Assembly: GCA_903874585.1 (NCBI GenBank) | Contig: CAIQSY010000052.1 | Coordinates: forward strand, 1-22,580 | Origin: an uncultured Chlorobiaceae bacterium | GTDB lineage: Bacteria; Bacteroidota; Chlorobiia; Chlorobiales; Chlorobiaceae | Length of the DNA stretch: 22,580 nucleotides | Direction of reading: 5' to 3' | In this document: positions 7,728-15,017 of the stretch, one piece after another | Position numbering within the stretch: position 1 is the first letter of the stretch | Layout: each line of letters begins with the position of its first letter | The notes under the pieces: model-generated | Database searches by the model: none | What the model saw: only the letters and a program-made list of their open reading frames with translations | What the model was told of the DNA's origin: nothing | Position numbers and translations under genes: made by a program

Positions 7728-7913
7728 CTAAAGTTCTTCAACCTTTACCAAGTGCTGTACCACACGTATTTGACCTCTCGTACAAGGATTATCTTGCTTT
7801 TCTACACTGTAGTTTGGCCTGCCAAGACCTAAGGCTTGAATGGTAGCCTTTTGTTTTTTTGTGCACCTAATAATACTACGGAGCTGTGTAATTTTTAAAA
7901 CTTTCTCACTCAT
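7728..7913 (-). CDS. rpmD: 50S ribosomal protein L30
   Basis: L30 is a small globular large-subunit protein bound to 23S rRNA domain II. The 61-residue product shows the family pattern: KITQLRSIIRCTKKQKATIQ at about 7-26, LGLGRPN at about 28-34, and the terminal VVQHLVKVEEL. It is translated between rpsE (12-base gap) and rplO (33-base gap), where L30 is expected. Confidence 0.95.
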   Translation of the reverse strand: MSEKVLKITQLRSIIRCTKKQKATIQALGLGRPNYSVEKQDNPCTRGQIRVVQHLVKVEEL

Positions 7914-7925
7914 TTCAAATATCTT

Positions 7926-8444
7926 TTAGCTTTCAAAAACCTCACTCAAGCTCTTTGAGCGTCTTTCTCCTACATTATACGCATCAGAAATACTCTGAAG
8001 ACCTTTTATTGCGGCCTTAACCACATTATGAGGATTGGAAGAACCGAGAGATTTCGTAAGAATATCATGAATCCCAGCCATTTCAAGAACAGCACGTACT
8101 GCTCCACCAGCTATAAGCCCTGTACCAGGTGTAGCTGGCTTCATCATCACCTTAGCGGAACCATACTTTACAACTATTTGATGAGGTATCGTACCTTTAA
8201 CAATAGGTACCTTGATAACATTTTTTTTACCATCTTCAATACCTTTTGCTATGGCATCCTGAACCTCATTAGCCTTACCAAGACCATAACCAACATGACC
8301 CTCTTTATCACCAACAACGACAATAGCATTAAATCCAAATCTCTTACCGCCTTTCACAACCTTGGCTGTACGATTGATATGGACAAGCTTTTCCTTCAGA
8401 TTTAACTCTCCAGGTCTTATACTTTTAACTGATGTTTTCGACAT
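7926..8444 (-). CDS. rpsE: 30S ribosomal protein S5
   Basis: S5 lines the mRNA entry side of the small subunit and affects decoding fidelity. The 172-residue protein has the double-stranded RNA-binding-like N-terminal domain: EKLVHINRTAKVVKGGKRFG at about 19-38, and GDKEGHVGYGLGKANEV at about 46-62. The second domain carries KPATPGTGLIAGGAVRAVLE at about 102-121. The loop used in spectinomycin resistance (VVKGGKRFGF) has the ordinary family form. It follows rplR by 21 bases. Confidence 0.97.
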   Translation of the reverse strand: MSKTSVKSIRPGELNLKEKLVHINRTAKVVKGGKRFGFNAIVVVGDKEGHVGYGLGKANEVQDAIAKGIEDGKKNVIKVPIVKGTIPHQIVVKYGSAKVMMKPATPGTGLIAGGAVRAVLEMAGIHDILTKSLGSSNPHNVVKAAIKGLQSISDAYNVGERRSKSLSEVFES

Positions 8445-8465
8445 TAGATTCTTTTTGATACGTTT

Positions 8466-8825
8466 TTAAAAGATCAGCCCTGCTTCTCTTGCTCCATCTG
8501 CCAATGCCTTGACTCTACCATGGTAACGAAAACCATTTCTGTCAAACACAACAGTCGTAATGCCGGCTGCAAGCGCTTTCTCTGCAAGCTGAGTACCAAT
8601 AAGACGTGATTGCTCAGCTTTCGATCCCTGAAGATCTTTATTTTCTTTTGACATCGTTGACACAGCTAAAATAGTCTTACCACCTGCATCATCAATTAAC
8701 TGAGCATAAATCTGTGAGAGACTTCTATAGACGCAAAGTCTTGGTTTAGACTGTATTCCGCAAACACTAGCTCTGCTTCTATCCTTGATTTTTTGCCTTC
8801 TAACGGCCTTATCGATTTGACTCAT
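8466..8825 (-). CDS. rplR: 50S ribosomal protein L18
   Basis: L18 binds 5S rRNA and, with L5, carries it into the large subunit. The 119-residue protein has the basic N-terminus, KPRLCVYRSLSQIYAQLIDD at about 27-46, and the C-terminal signature VVFDRNGFRYHGRVKALADG at about 92-111, which ends AREAGLIF. Length and order (rplF-rplR-rpsE) are standard. A 54-base gap with small overlapping inverted repeats separates it from rplF. Confidence 0.97.
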   Translation of the reverse strand: MSQIDKAVRRQKIKDRSRASVCGIQSKPRLCVYRSLSQIYAQLIDDAGGKTILAVSTMSKENKDLQGSKAEQSRLIGTQLAEKALAAGITTVVFDRNGFRYHGRVKALADGAREAGLIF

Positions 8826-8879
8826 TATTTTGAAAAGTTGAATAATGTTATTCTTCGCAAGAAGATGATTTGTTACTTT

Positions 8880-9419
8880 TTACTTGCCCGCAGCTTTACC
8901 CTCTTTACGGCGAATAACCTCACCTTCATACTTAATACCCTTACCTCGATAAGGCTCAGGCTTCCTGAATGAGCGAATCTTTGCTGCAACTTGACCAACA
9001 AGCGCTTTATCAATACCACTAATAAGAATAGTAACCTGATCCGGAACATCAAGCTTTACCTCATCAGGAGCCTTAAAATAAATCATATGAGAATAACCCA
9101 GAGTCAAAGCAAGAAGATCGTTTTTTAATTCTGCACGATACCCAACACCGGCAATCTCAAGCTTACGAGTAAAACCTTTAGTTACCCCTTCCACCATATT
9201 ATTTAAAAGCATGCGATAGAGACCGTGCTGTGCTTTTGCTTTTTTACTATCATCAACTCGGAAAACAGTGATAACACCATTTTCTTCTGAAATTGTAACT
9301 TGATCAGTAATTTTCTGATCAAGAGTACCCTTTGGACCAGATACTCTTATAATCGAATCATTTATCTCTATCTTCGCCTGATTACTCAGGGTTATCGGCA
9401 TTTTTCCTATTCTTGACAT
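8880..9419 (-). CDS. rplF: 50S ribosomal protein L6
   Basis: L6 lies at the base of the L7/L12 stalk beside the sarcin-ricin loop, where elongation factors bind. The 179-residue product has the usual two repeats of the L6 fold. It starts MSRIGKMPI, has VSGPKGTLDQ at about 27-36, and ends with the conserved FRKPEPYRGKGIKYEGE at about 150-166. No strong Shine-Dalgarno sequence is visible upstream. It lies between rpsH (28 bases) and rplR (54 bases). Confidence 0.97.
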   Translation of the reverse strand: MSRIGKMPITLSNQAKIEINDSIIRVSGPKGTLDQKITDQVTISEENGVITVFRVDDSKKAKAQHGLYRMLLNNMVEGVTKGFTRKLEIAGVGYRAELKNDLLALTLGYSHMIYFKAPDEVKLDVPDQVTILISGIDKALVGQVAAKIRSFRKPEPYRGKGIKYEGEVIRRKEGKAAGK

Positions 9420-9447
9420 AGTATTTGTAATGCTCTCTTACTTATGA

Positions 9448-9843
9448 TTAATAGATACGGAACAATATTTCACCACCGACGCCCTGCATTCTAGCTTCTT
9501 TATCAGTGATAATTCCTTTCGACGAAGAAAGAATATATAAACCAAGACCACCAAGATATTTTTTAATATCCTTACCATCATAAACCCTTCGGCCAGGCTT
9601 ACTTACTCGAGTAATCTCTTTGATAGCAGGTTCACCTTGGGTAGTATACTTAAGATCGATTCTTAAAAAAGGAAACTTCTCTGTAGTGATGACAGTAAAA
9701 CTTTTGATATAACCTTTCTCAACAAGTAACTGAGAAATATTCTCCCTCAACTTTGAATAAGGAATATCGGTAGTCTTATTTTTTGCTCTTCCCGCATTTC
9801 TTATACGGGTAATATAATCTGCAATAGAATCTGTTACAGGCAT
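9448..9843 (-). CDS. rpsH: 30S ribosomal protein S8
   Basis: S8 is a primary binder of the 16S central domain. In E. coli it also represses the spc operon by binding near the start of rplE. The 131-residue protein starts MPVTDSIADYITRIRNAG and has the C-terminal RNA-binding signature GLGLYILSSSKGIITDKEA at about 99-117, followed by GGEILFRIY. The upstream rplX-rplE gap contains an 8-bp hairpin that could be checked as an S8 target, but no match to the S8 consensus was established. Confidence 0.97.
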   Translation of the reverse strand: MPVTDSIADYITRIRNAGRAKNKTTDIPYSKLRENISQLLVEKGYIKSFTVITTEKFPFLRIDLKYTTQGEPAIKEITRVSKPGRRVYDGKDIKKYLGGLGLYILSSSKGIITDKEARMQGVGGEILFRIY

Positions 9844-9890
9844 AGCGAACGTTGATTACTTTCAAATTTTGTTAGTACGAACAAGATAGT

Positions 9891-10160
9891 TTACCAGCTT
9901 GCTTTTTTAACACCAGGCAGTTTACCTTCAAGAGCTAATTTACGAAACATCTGACGACACAATCCATATTTCGCATAAATACTACGCCCCCTGCCTGTAA
10001 GAACACAACGATTACGAACTCTCGTTGCAGAACTATCTCTTGGTAATTTACGTAAACCCTCATAATCGCCTGATTTTACAAGCTCAGCACGAAGAGCTGC
10101 GTATTTTTCCACAAGCTTTATTCGTTTTTCGTTTCTTGCTATAACACTTTTCTTAGCCAT
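9891..10160 (-). CDS. rpsN: 30S ribosomal protein S14 (long form)
   Basis: S14 sits in the small-subunit head. This 89-residue protein is the long, zinc-independent form: it starts MAKKSVIARNEKRI, contains RDSSATRVRNRCVLTGRGR at about 41-59, and ends KLPGVKKASW. It lacks the CXXC pairs of the short zinc form. That contrasts with L36 here, which keeps its zinc ligands. It lies 18 bases after rplE and 47 before rpsH. Confidence 0.97.
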   Translation of the reverse strand: MAKKSVIARNEKRIKLVEKYAALRAELVKSGDYEGLRKLPRDSSATRVRNRCVLTGRGRSIYAKYGLCRQMFRKLALEGKLPGVKKASW

Positions 10161-10178
10161 CTGTTATGTTTGAATTAG

Positions 10179-10748
10179 TTAGTTGTTCTTCTTTTTAAAT
10201 GGCATTCCAAGTTCGGAAAGTAAAACATAAGCCTCTTCATCGGTCTGTGCAGAGGTTACAAAGCTAATATCCATACCAGAAATTCTAGGCACCTTATCAA
10301 TATCAATTTCCGGAAAAATAATTTGTTCACGGACACCAGTGGTATAATTGCCACGCCCGTCAAAACTTGTATCATTAAGACCACGGAAATCACGTATTCT
10401 AGGAACAGCAAGACTTACAAACCGATCAAAAAACTCATACATAGCTTTACGACGAAGAGTCACGCGGCATCCAATAGGTTGACCTTCCCGCAATTTAAAG
10501 TTCGATATAGCTTTTTTAGATTTTCGAACTTGTGGTTTCTGACCTGTAATCTGAGCAAGCTCTTGAAGAGCGACTTCAAGCAATTTAGGTTCAGCAGCAG
10601 CAGCACCAACACCAATATTTATGGATATCTTTTGAAGTCGTGGCACCATCATAACATTCTTGTATTGAAAGCGCTCCATGAGTACAGGAGTAACTTGATC
10701 TTTATAGAATATTTCTAATCTTGCCACTGAGGATTGTGCTTGTGTCAT
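10179..10748 (-). CDS. rplE: 50S ribosomal protein L5
   Basis: L5 binds 5S rRNA and forms a bridge to the small-subunit head and P-site tRNA. The 189-residue protein has the family signature: VPRLQKISINIGVGAAAAEP at about 35-54, QITGQKPQVRKSKKAISNFK at about 66-85, and FRGLNDTSFDGRGNYTTGVR near 120-139. A 79-base gap with a hairpin separates it from rplX, much longer than neighbouring gaps. This is the junction where E. coli S8 regulates the spc operon. Confidence 0.97.
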   Translation of the reverse strand: MTQAQSSVARLEIFYKDQVTPVLMERFQYKNVMMVPRLQKISINIGVGAAAAEPKLLEVALQELAQITGQKPQVRKSKKAISNFKLREGQPIGCRVTLRRKAMYEFFDRFVSLAVPRIRDFRGLNDTSFDGRGNYTTGVREQIIFPEIDIDKVPRISGMDISFVTSAQTDEEAYVLLSELGMPFKKKNN

Positions 10749-10786
10749 CGCGTTTTTATACTCTATCTTGTTCTTTAATCAGTTCA

Positions 10787-10810
10787 TCAGAATGGTCTTG
10801 GTCATTCTGA
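10787..10810 (-). repeat. 8-bp perfect hairpin in the rplX-rplE gap
   Basis: TCAGAATG at 10787-10794 and CATTCTGA at 10803-10810 are perfect inverted repeats with an 8-base loop. The hairpin lies about 39 bases before the rplE start codon, inside a 79-base gap. It is not followed by a T tract in either direction, so it does not look like a terminator. It may be a processing site or a regulatory mRNA structure; this is inference. Confidence 0.45.
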
Positions 10811-10827
10811 AATTTATATAATACAAC

Positions 10828-11070
10828 TTAATTTTTCTTAACATTAGACGAGTGAATTGGAAATTCACGCTCTACAATAGAACCCTGCGTTTGACCTTGT
10901 GCTGGGCGAGTATGCCGTTTTCTTATATTCACACCTTCAACAATAATACGACTTTTTACAGGAAATACTTTTAAAACTTTACCTTCTTTTCCTTTATCGT
11001 TACCACTGATAACAACGACAGAATCGTTTTTCTTAACGTGCAACTTAACTTTTTTAATTCCTGTTTTCAT
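10828..11070 (-). CDS. rplX: 50S ribosomal protein L24
   Basis: L24 is an assembly-initiating large-subunit protein that binds the 5' end of 23S rRNA. The 80-residue product has the KOW motif: VVVISGNDKGKEGKVLKVFP at about 18-37, then NIRKRHTRP and the C-terminal GSIVEREFPIHSSNV. At 80 residues it is shorter than E. coli L24 (about 104). There is no clear Shine-Dalgarno sequence; the start is preceded by an AT palindrome. Upstream is a tRNA-Gly gene rather than rplN directly, so the mRNA of rplX would begin about 35 bases before its ATG if the tRNA is cut out. Confidence 0.95.
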   Translation of the reverse strand: MKTGIKKVKLHVKKNDSVVVISGNDKGKEGKVLKVFPVKSRIIVEGVNIRKRHTRPAQGQTQGSIVEREFPIHSSNVKKN

Positions 11071-11075
11071 TTTTC

Positions 11076-11089
11076 ACTATTATAATAGT
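11076..11089. repeat. 14-bp AT-rich palindrome before rplX
   Basis: ACTATTATAATAGT is a perfect 14-bp palindrome lying between the tRNA-Gly 3' end and the rplX ATG, seven to twenty bases from the start codon. It contains TATAAT on both strands, but no -35 box lies at a suitable distance on the minus strand. It occupies the place where a ribosome-binding site would be expected. Confidence 0.4.
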
Positions 11090-11105
11090 AGTTCATAAAA
11101 CCCTG

Positions 11106-11178
11106 AGCGGGAGACGAGACTCGAACTCGCGACCAACAGCTTGGAAGGCTGTGACTCTACCAACTGAGTTACTCCCGC
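11106..11178 (-). tRNA. tRNA-Gly (anticodon TCC)
   Basis: The 73-base leftward sequence folds as a complete cloverleaf. The acceptor stem pairs GCGGGAG with CTCCCGC. The D arm contains AACTCAGTTGGTAGAGT. The anticodon stem ACAGC/GCTGT encloses CTTCCAA, giving anticodon TCC for GGA-type glycine codons. The T arm is GCGAG-TTCGAGT-CTCGT. The discriminator base is T and CCA is not encoded. It starts ten bases after the rplN stop codon and ends 35 bases before rplX, on the same strand as both. It therefore sits inside the ribosomal-protein transcription unit, and excision by RNase P and 3' processing would cut the mRNA there. Confidence 0.97.
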
Positions 11179-11188
11179 CTAAGACACC

Positions 11189-11557
11189 TTACAGAACCTC
11201 AGGCGCTAATGAAACAATCTTCATAAACTTTCTATCACGTAACTCTCGAGCAACAGGCCCAAAAATACGAGTTCCTCTTGGTTCACCTTGAGCATTAAGG
11301 AGCACAACTGCGTTTTCGTCAAAACGAATATAAGAGCCATCTTTTCGACGAGACTCTTTTACACAACGCACAACCACAGCACGACAAACATCTTTTTTCT
11401 TAACAATACCACCAGGCACCGCAGCTTTGACCGATACAATAATCTGATCACCCAATGACGCATAGCGCCTTCCTGTGCCACCAAATACATGAATACAGCG
11501 TACCTTCTTAGCACCACTGTTATCAGCGACAACCAGATTTGTTTCTTTTTGGATCAT
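11189..11557 (-). CDS. rplN: 50S ribosomal protein L14
   Basis: L14 lies at the subunit interface and forms bridges with 16S helix 14. The 122-residue protein has the standard length. It begins MIQKETNLVVADNSGAKKVR and has the signature AVVVRCVKESRRKDGSYIRF near 60-79, RGTRIFGPVARELRDRKFMK at about 94-113, and ends SLAPEVL. It follows rpsQ by 40 bases. Only ten bases separate its stop codon from the tRNA-Gly gene, leaving no room for a terminator. Confidence 0.97.
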   Translation of the reverse strand: MIQKETNLVVADNSGAKKVRCIHVFGGTGRRYASLGDQIIVSVKAAVPGGIVKKKDVCRAVVVRCVKESRRKDGSYIRFDENAVVLLNAQGEPRGTRIFGPVARELRDRKFMKIVSLAPEVL

Positions 11558-11597
11558 CCTGTTTCAAACTTTAATGAATGTATAAAAATCTTGCGCC

Positions 11598-11867
11598 TTA
11601 CTTAGCCTTTTCAAGAATTTCGACTAAGCGACAACTTTTGCGTTTGCTAAGTGGACGGCATTCCACAACTTTAACAACATCACCGACTCCGGCTTCATTT
11701 TTTTCATCATGTGCCATAAGCCTTGTTGTTTTCTTAAAATACTTTTTATATACGGGATGTTGGACACTGCGCTCAACAGCAACAATGCAGGCTTTGTCCA
11801 TTTTGTCACTTACAACTTTGCCTGACCAACTTTTTTTTCTTCCTCGTACTGGAGCACTTTGTTCCAT
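11598..11867 (-). CDS. rpsQ: 30S ribosomal protein S17
   Basis: S17 is a primary 16S-binding protein with an OB fold. The 89-residue product has GRKKSWSGKVVSDKMDKACI at about 9-28, VERSVQHPVYKKYFKKTTRL at about 31-50, the GVGDVVKVVECRPLSKRKSC segment at about 61-80, and a short charged tail. It comes 70 bases after rpmC, one of the longer gaps of the S10 group, in which I saw no clear promoter or hairpin. Confidence 0.96.
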   Translation of the reverse strand: MEQSAPVRGRKKSWSGKVVSDKMDKACIVAVERSVQHPVYKKYFKKTTRLMAHDEKNEAGVGDVVKVVECRPLSKRKSCRLVEILEKAK

Positions 11868-11937
11868 AGATTAGACTACCTATTTTATTTTTCACTATGT
11901 AAGTAAACACTTCAACTTTTTGATACGAGACAAGTAT

Positions 11938-12147
11938 TTATAAAACACTTTTCTGTTCTACTAATGATATCTGATGAAGACGATGCTTCATACGAGCTAT
12001 ATCACGACGAGAATTACGAAACACCATCGGATTTTGTGGCTGCTCAATAACTCTATAAAAATTAATATCAGCAAGCCTATCTTGAAGAACTTTAAGCCTA
12101 TCAATAAGCTCTTGTTTGCTTAAGACCGCCATTTCATACTTTTTCAT
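11938..12147 (-). CDS. rpmC: 50S ribosomal protein L29
   Basis: L29 sits beside the tunnel exit next to L23 and contributes to the docking site for signal recognition particle and trigger factor. The 69-residue protein is the expected two-helix hairpin: it starts MKKYEMAVLSKQELIDRLKV, and the second helix has the conserved NPMVFRNSRRDIARMKHRL at about 40-58. It follows rplP by 33 bases. Confidence 0.94.
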   Translation of the reverse strand: MKKYEMAVLSKQELIDRLKVLQDRLADINFYRVIEQPQNPMVFRNSRRDIARMKHRLHQISLVEQKSVL

Positions 12148-12180
12148 AATAAATAAACCTTTTCTCGAATTAATTGCATC

Positions 12181-12600
12181 TTAATCTTCGTAATCGGGAC
12201 GAACAATAAATTTTGTCTTAATAGGCAGTTTCTTTGCAGCAAGCCTAAACGCTTCTGTCGCTATTTCTTTAGAAACACCATCGGCTTCAAACATAATTCT
12301 TCCAGGCTTTACAACCGCAACCCAAAATTCAGGTGAACCCTTACCAGAGCCCATTCGAGTTTCTGCTGGCTTTTGTGTTACTGGCTTATCAGGAAAAATT
12401 CTTATCCAAATCTTTCCATCTCTTTTCATAAATCTGGTCATAGCAACACGAGCGGCCTCTATCTGCCGACTAGTAATCCATGCTGGCTCGATCGCTTTCA
12501 AACCAAAAGAACCAAATGAGACCGTCGTACCACGACCAGAATTGCCTTTCATTCGACCTCTTTGTGTTTTTCTATATTTAACTCTTTTGGGCATTAACAT
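12181..12600 (-). CDS. rplP: 50S ribosomal protein L16
   Basis: L16 is a late-assembly protein at the A-site tRNA elbow beside the peptidyl-transferase centre. The 139-residue protein has PKRVKYRKTQRGRMKGNSGR at about 4-23, the block ARVAMTRFMKRDGKIWIRIF at about 50-69, MGSGKGSPEFWVAVVKPG near 82-99, and the C-terminal AAKKLPIKTKFIV. Two ATG codons lie close together (12600 and 12594). A GGAG eight bases before the first supports the longer form, although the family usually begins MPKR, as the second would. Confidence 0.96.
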   Translation of the reverse strand: MLMPKRVKYRKTQRGRMKGNSGRGTTVSFGSFGLKAIEPAWITSRQIEAARVAMTRFMKRDGKIWIRIFPDKPVTQKPAETRMGSGKGSPEFWVAVVKPGRIMFEADGVSKEIATEAFRLAAKKLPIKTKFIVRPDYED

Positions 12601-12642
12601 ACAGGCAACTCCATTCTTTTTCTTATTGTATGGTACTTGATA

Positions 12643-13404
12643 TTATGATCTTTTTGTACGACTACGGCGTTTAGATCTTGAATCACGACTATCACGACTT
12701 CGTGCTCCATTATCACTTCTTCTATCCTTCATTTTCTTCATCTCTTCCTCTTCAATAGCATCAATGCGCTGAACAAGAACTTCCCCCTTATAAACCCAAA
12801 CCTTTATACCAATCGTACCAGCAATAGTATGGGCAGTTACACTTGCATAATCCACATTAGCACGAATAGTATGCAGTGGAATTTTTCCCTCTTTATATTG
12901 CTCTGAGCGAGCAATTTCAGCGCCACCAAGACGACCACCACATTTAATCCTAACTCCTTCAGCACCAGAACGCATAGCTTGCTGAATAGCCTGCTTCATT
13001 GCTCGTCTAAATGATACTCTATTCTCAAGTTGATAAGCAATATTATCCCCTATAAGTTGCGCCTCAATCTCTGGCTTCACCACCTCTACAACATCAATCT
13101 TCACTTCTTTACCAGTGATGCGGCTCAACTCCTGAGAAAGATTATTAATCTCCTCACCTTTTCTTCCCACAACTGCGCCTGGACGAGCAGCGTAAATATT
13201 AATTTTTACATTCTTTGTTGTTCTTTCGATAATGATACGTGCAATGCCAGCTCTCTCTTTTTTCAATCTTGCAAGTACGTATGTACGAATTACATGATCT
13301 TGCTTGATTTTTTCTGAAATAACAGGACTATCATCATACCAACGCGAAGCCCAATCTCTGATAATTCCAAGCCGAAATCCAGTAGGATTAACTTTCTGAC
13401 CCAA
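12643..13404 (-). CDS. rpsC: 30S ribosomal protein S3
   Basis: S3 forms part of the mRNA entry tunnel and has helicase-related roles. The 253-residue product starts MGQKVNPTGFRLGIIRDWAS. A KH domain spans about 40-110 with its GxxG loop GRKG at 80-83. The C-terminal domain carries RSEQYKEGKIPLHTIRANVD at about 166-185 and GTIGIKVWVYKGE. It is about 20 residues longer than E. coli S3, because after about 216 there is a low-complexity charged tail with EEEE, RD, RS and KR repeats. It lies between rplV (20 bases) and rplP (42 bases). Confidence 0.97.
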   Translation of the reverse strand: MGQKVNPTGFRLGIIRDWASRWYDDSPVISEKIKQDHVIRTYVLARLKKERAGIARIIIERTTKNVKINIYAARPGAVVGRKGEEINNLSQELSRITGKEVKIDVVEVVKPEIEAQLIGDNIAYQLENRVSFRRAMKQAIQQAMRSGAEGVRIKCGGRLGGAEIARSEQYKEGKIPLHTIRANVDYASVTAHTIAGTIGIKVWVYKGEVLVQRIDAIEEEEMKKMKDRRSDNGARSRDSRDSRSKRRSRTKRS

Positions 13405-13424
13405 TGCTCTCTCCTTGATATGAT

Positions 13425-13784
13425 TTATTTAGTTACTGGATTTTTAACTTTATCAATAACAATGGTAAGATGATTCGACCGCTTACGAATCCTATAGGCA
13501 CGTCCCATAGGTGCAGGAAGTGTTCGTCTTAACGTCATACCTTCATTAACAAAAACAGCCTTAACAAAGAGATCCTGATCACTGACTCTATCATCCGGAT
13601 TCTGCTGTGAATAATTAGATACTGCTGACTTGAGTGTCATCATAACATTGCGAGAAGCAGCTTTGGTTGAGTTAAGCAGAATAGCTTTTGCTATATCAAC
13701 TTTTTTCCCTCTAACCAGCCCTGCAACAAGACGCATTTTCCTTGGTGATGTCGGCGTATTTCGTAAAATTGCTGTAGCTTCCAT
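13425..13784 (-). CDS. rplV: 50S ribosomal protein L22
   Basis: L22 spans the large subunit, with a beta-hairpin that lines the exit tunnel at its constriction. The 119-residue protein has RNTPTSPRKMRLVAGLVRGK at about 8-27, KSAVSNYSQQ near 52-61, and the hairpin region TLRRTLPAPMGRAYRIRKRS at about 83-102. No deletion of the kind linked to macrolide resistance is obvious in the hairpin. It follows rpsS by 29 bases. Confidence 0.96.
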   Translation of the reverse strand: MEATAILRNTPTSPRKMRLVAGLVRGKKVDIAKAILLNSTKAASRNVMMTLKSAVSNYSQQNPDDRVSDQDLFVKAVFVNEGMTLRRTLPAPMGRAYRIRKRSNHLTIVIDKVKNPVTK

Positions 13785-13813
13785 GATATCGTTACTCGTT
13801 CGCGTTATTCAAT

Positions 13814-14113
13814 TTATTTTTTTCTTGGCGCAGATCCACCTTTCTCTGCTTTTCCACCGCCCGCATGACCTCTAAATGATCTCGTTGGAGCAAATTCACC
13901 AAACTTATGACCAACCATGTTATCTCCAACATATACAGGTACATGGCTTTTACCATTGTGAACAGCTACGGTGTGACCCACAAAATCAGGGGAAATCATT
14001 GAACTTCTAGACCAGGTCTTTATGACTTTTTTTTCTCCCTTGCTATTCATATCAAGGACCCGTTTTTCCAGTTTTATATCAATGAACGGTCCCTTTTTAA
14101 GTGATCTTGGCAT
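13814..14113 (-). CDS. rpsS: 30S ribosomal protein S19
   Basis: S19 forms a complex with S13 in the small-subunit head and contacts A- and P-site tRNAs. The 99-residue protein begins MPRSLKKGPFIDIKLEKRV, has IKTWSRSSMISPDFVGHTVA at about 31-50 and the closing signature HKFGEFAPTRSFRGHAGG at about 68-85, then a short basic tail. Its place between rplB and rplV is standard. Confidence 0.97.
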   Translation of the reverse strand: MPRSLKKGPFIDIKLEKRVLDMNSKGEKKVIKTWSRSSMISPDFVGHTVAVHNGKSHVPVYVGDNMVGHKFGEFAPTRSFRGHAGGGKAEKGGSAPRKK

Positions 14114-14146
14114 AATTTCTCTGCTTGTTGTTGTTAACCGCTATAG

Positions 14147-14986
14147 TTATTTGGCGTTTCTGCCCCGTACAATCAATTTCTGTGAAGCTTTTTTCTTATT
14201 CCTAGTTTTTTGACCCTTAGCAAGCTGACCCCATGGTGACATAGGATGCTTTCTTCCACCACCTGATTTAGACTTACCTTCACCACCGCCCATTGGATGA
14301 TCTACAGGGTTCATAGCCATACCTCGTGTTTGAGGACGAATACCAAGCCAGCGAGTTCTGCCTGCTTTACCTAAAACCACATTTTCATGATCGCTATTGC
14401 CCACAACACCAATAGTAGCTCTACACTCAACTCGAAGTTTCCGAATTTCACCAGAAGGAAGCTTTAGAGTTACATAATTACCTTCGCGTGCAGCCAGAAC
14501 AGCAAAACCACCAGCAGATCTTACAATCTGACCACCTTTACCTGCCTTCATCTCAATATTATGAATATCAGTGCCAAGTGGAATGTTTTTTAAAGGCATG
14601 GTATTACCAACCTTTATTTCGACCTTATCACCACTCTCAACTTTATCACCAACAATCAAACCTTTCGGGGCGAGAATATAACGTTTTTCTCCATCATTGT
14701 AATGCAATAATGCAATTCTTGATGAACGATTTGGATCATATTCAATAGCAGCAACTACCGCAGGAACACCATCTTTATTGCGCTTGAAATCAATAATTCT
14801 GTAATGTCTTTTATGACCACCGCCTCTGTGTCTCGATGTTTTTCTACCAGCACTGTTCCTGCCGCCAGATTTACTTAGAGGCACAAGTAAGCTTTTTTCA
14901 GGCTTACTTTTCGTAATTTCATCGAATGCAGGGTATGACATGAACCTCGACCCTGGCGTAACCGGCGCTAATTTCCTTATAGCCAT
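14147..14986 (-). CDS. rplB: 50S ribosomal protein L2
   Basis: L2 is one of the most conserved ribosomal proteins and is needed for subunit joining and peptidyl-transferase activity. The 279-residue product starts MAIRKLAPVTPGSRF, has the RNA-binding block GRKTSRHRGGGHKRHYRIID at about 47-66, and the C-terminal signature RGMAMNPVDHPMGGGEGKSK at 221-240. His230 matches the functionally important E. coli His229. It lies between rplW (31 bases) and rpsS (33 bases). Confidence 0.97.
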   Translation of the reverse strand: MAIRKLAPVTPGSRFMSYPAFDEITKSKPEKSLLVPLSKSGGRNSAGRKTSRHRGGGHKRHYRIIDFKRNKDGVPAVVAAIEYDPNRSSRIALLHYNDGEKRYILAPKGLIVGDKVESGDKVEIKVGNTMPLKNIPLGTDIHNIEMKAGKGGQIVRSAGGFAVLAAREGNYVTLKLPSGEIRKLRVECRATIGVVGNSDHENVVLGKAGRTRWLGIRPQTRGMAMNPVDHPMGGGEGKSKSGGGRKHPMSPWGQLAKGQKTRNKKKASQKLIVRGRNAK

Positions 14987-15017
14987 TTGAATGTATGATC
15001 TATCCTTTTTATAATTT

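Noticed and set aside
8840..8863. Overlapping small inverted repeats in the rplR-rplF gap
   Set aside because: Stems are only five to six AT-rich base pairs and lack a T tract; chance occurrence is likely.
11076..11089. TATAAT in the palindrome before rplX read as a -10 promoter box
   Set aside because: No -35 hexamer at 16 to 18 bases, and a start there would leave almost no leader before rplX. The palindrome itself is kept as a feature.
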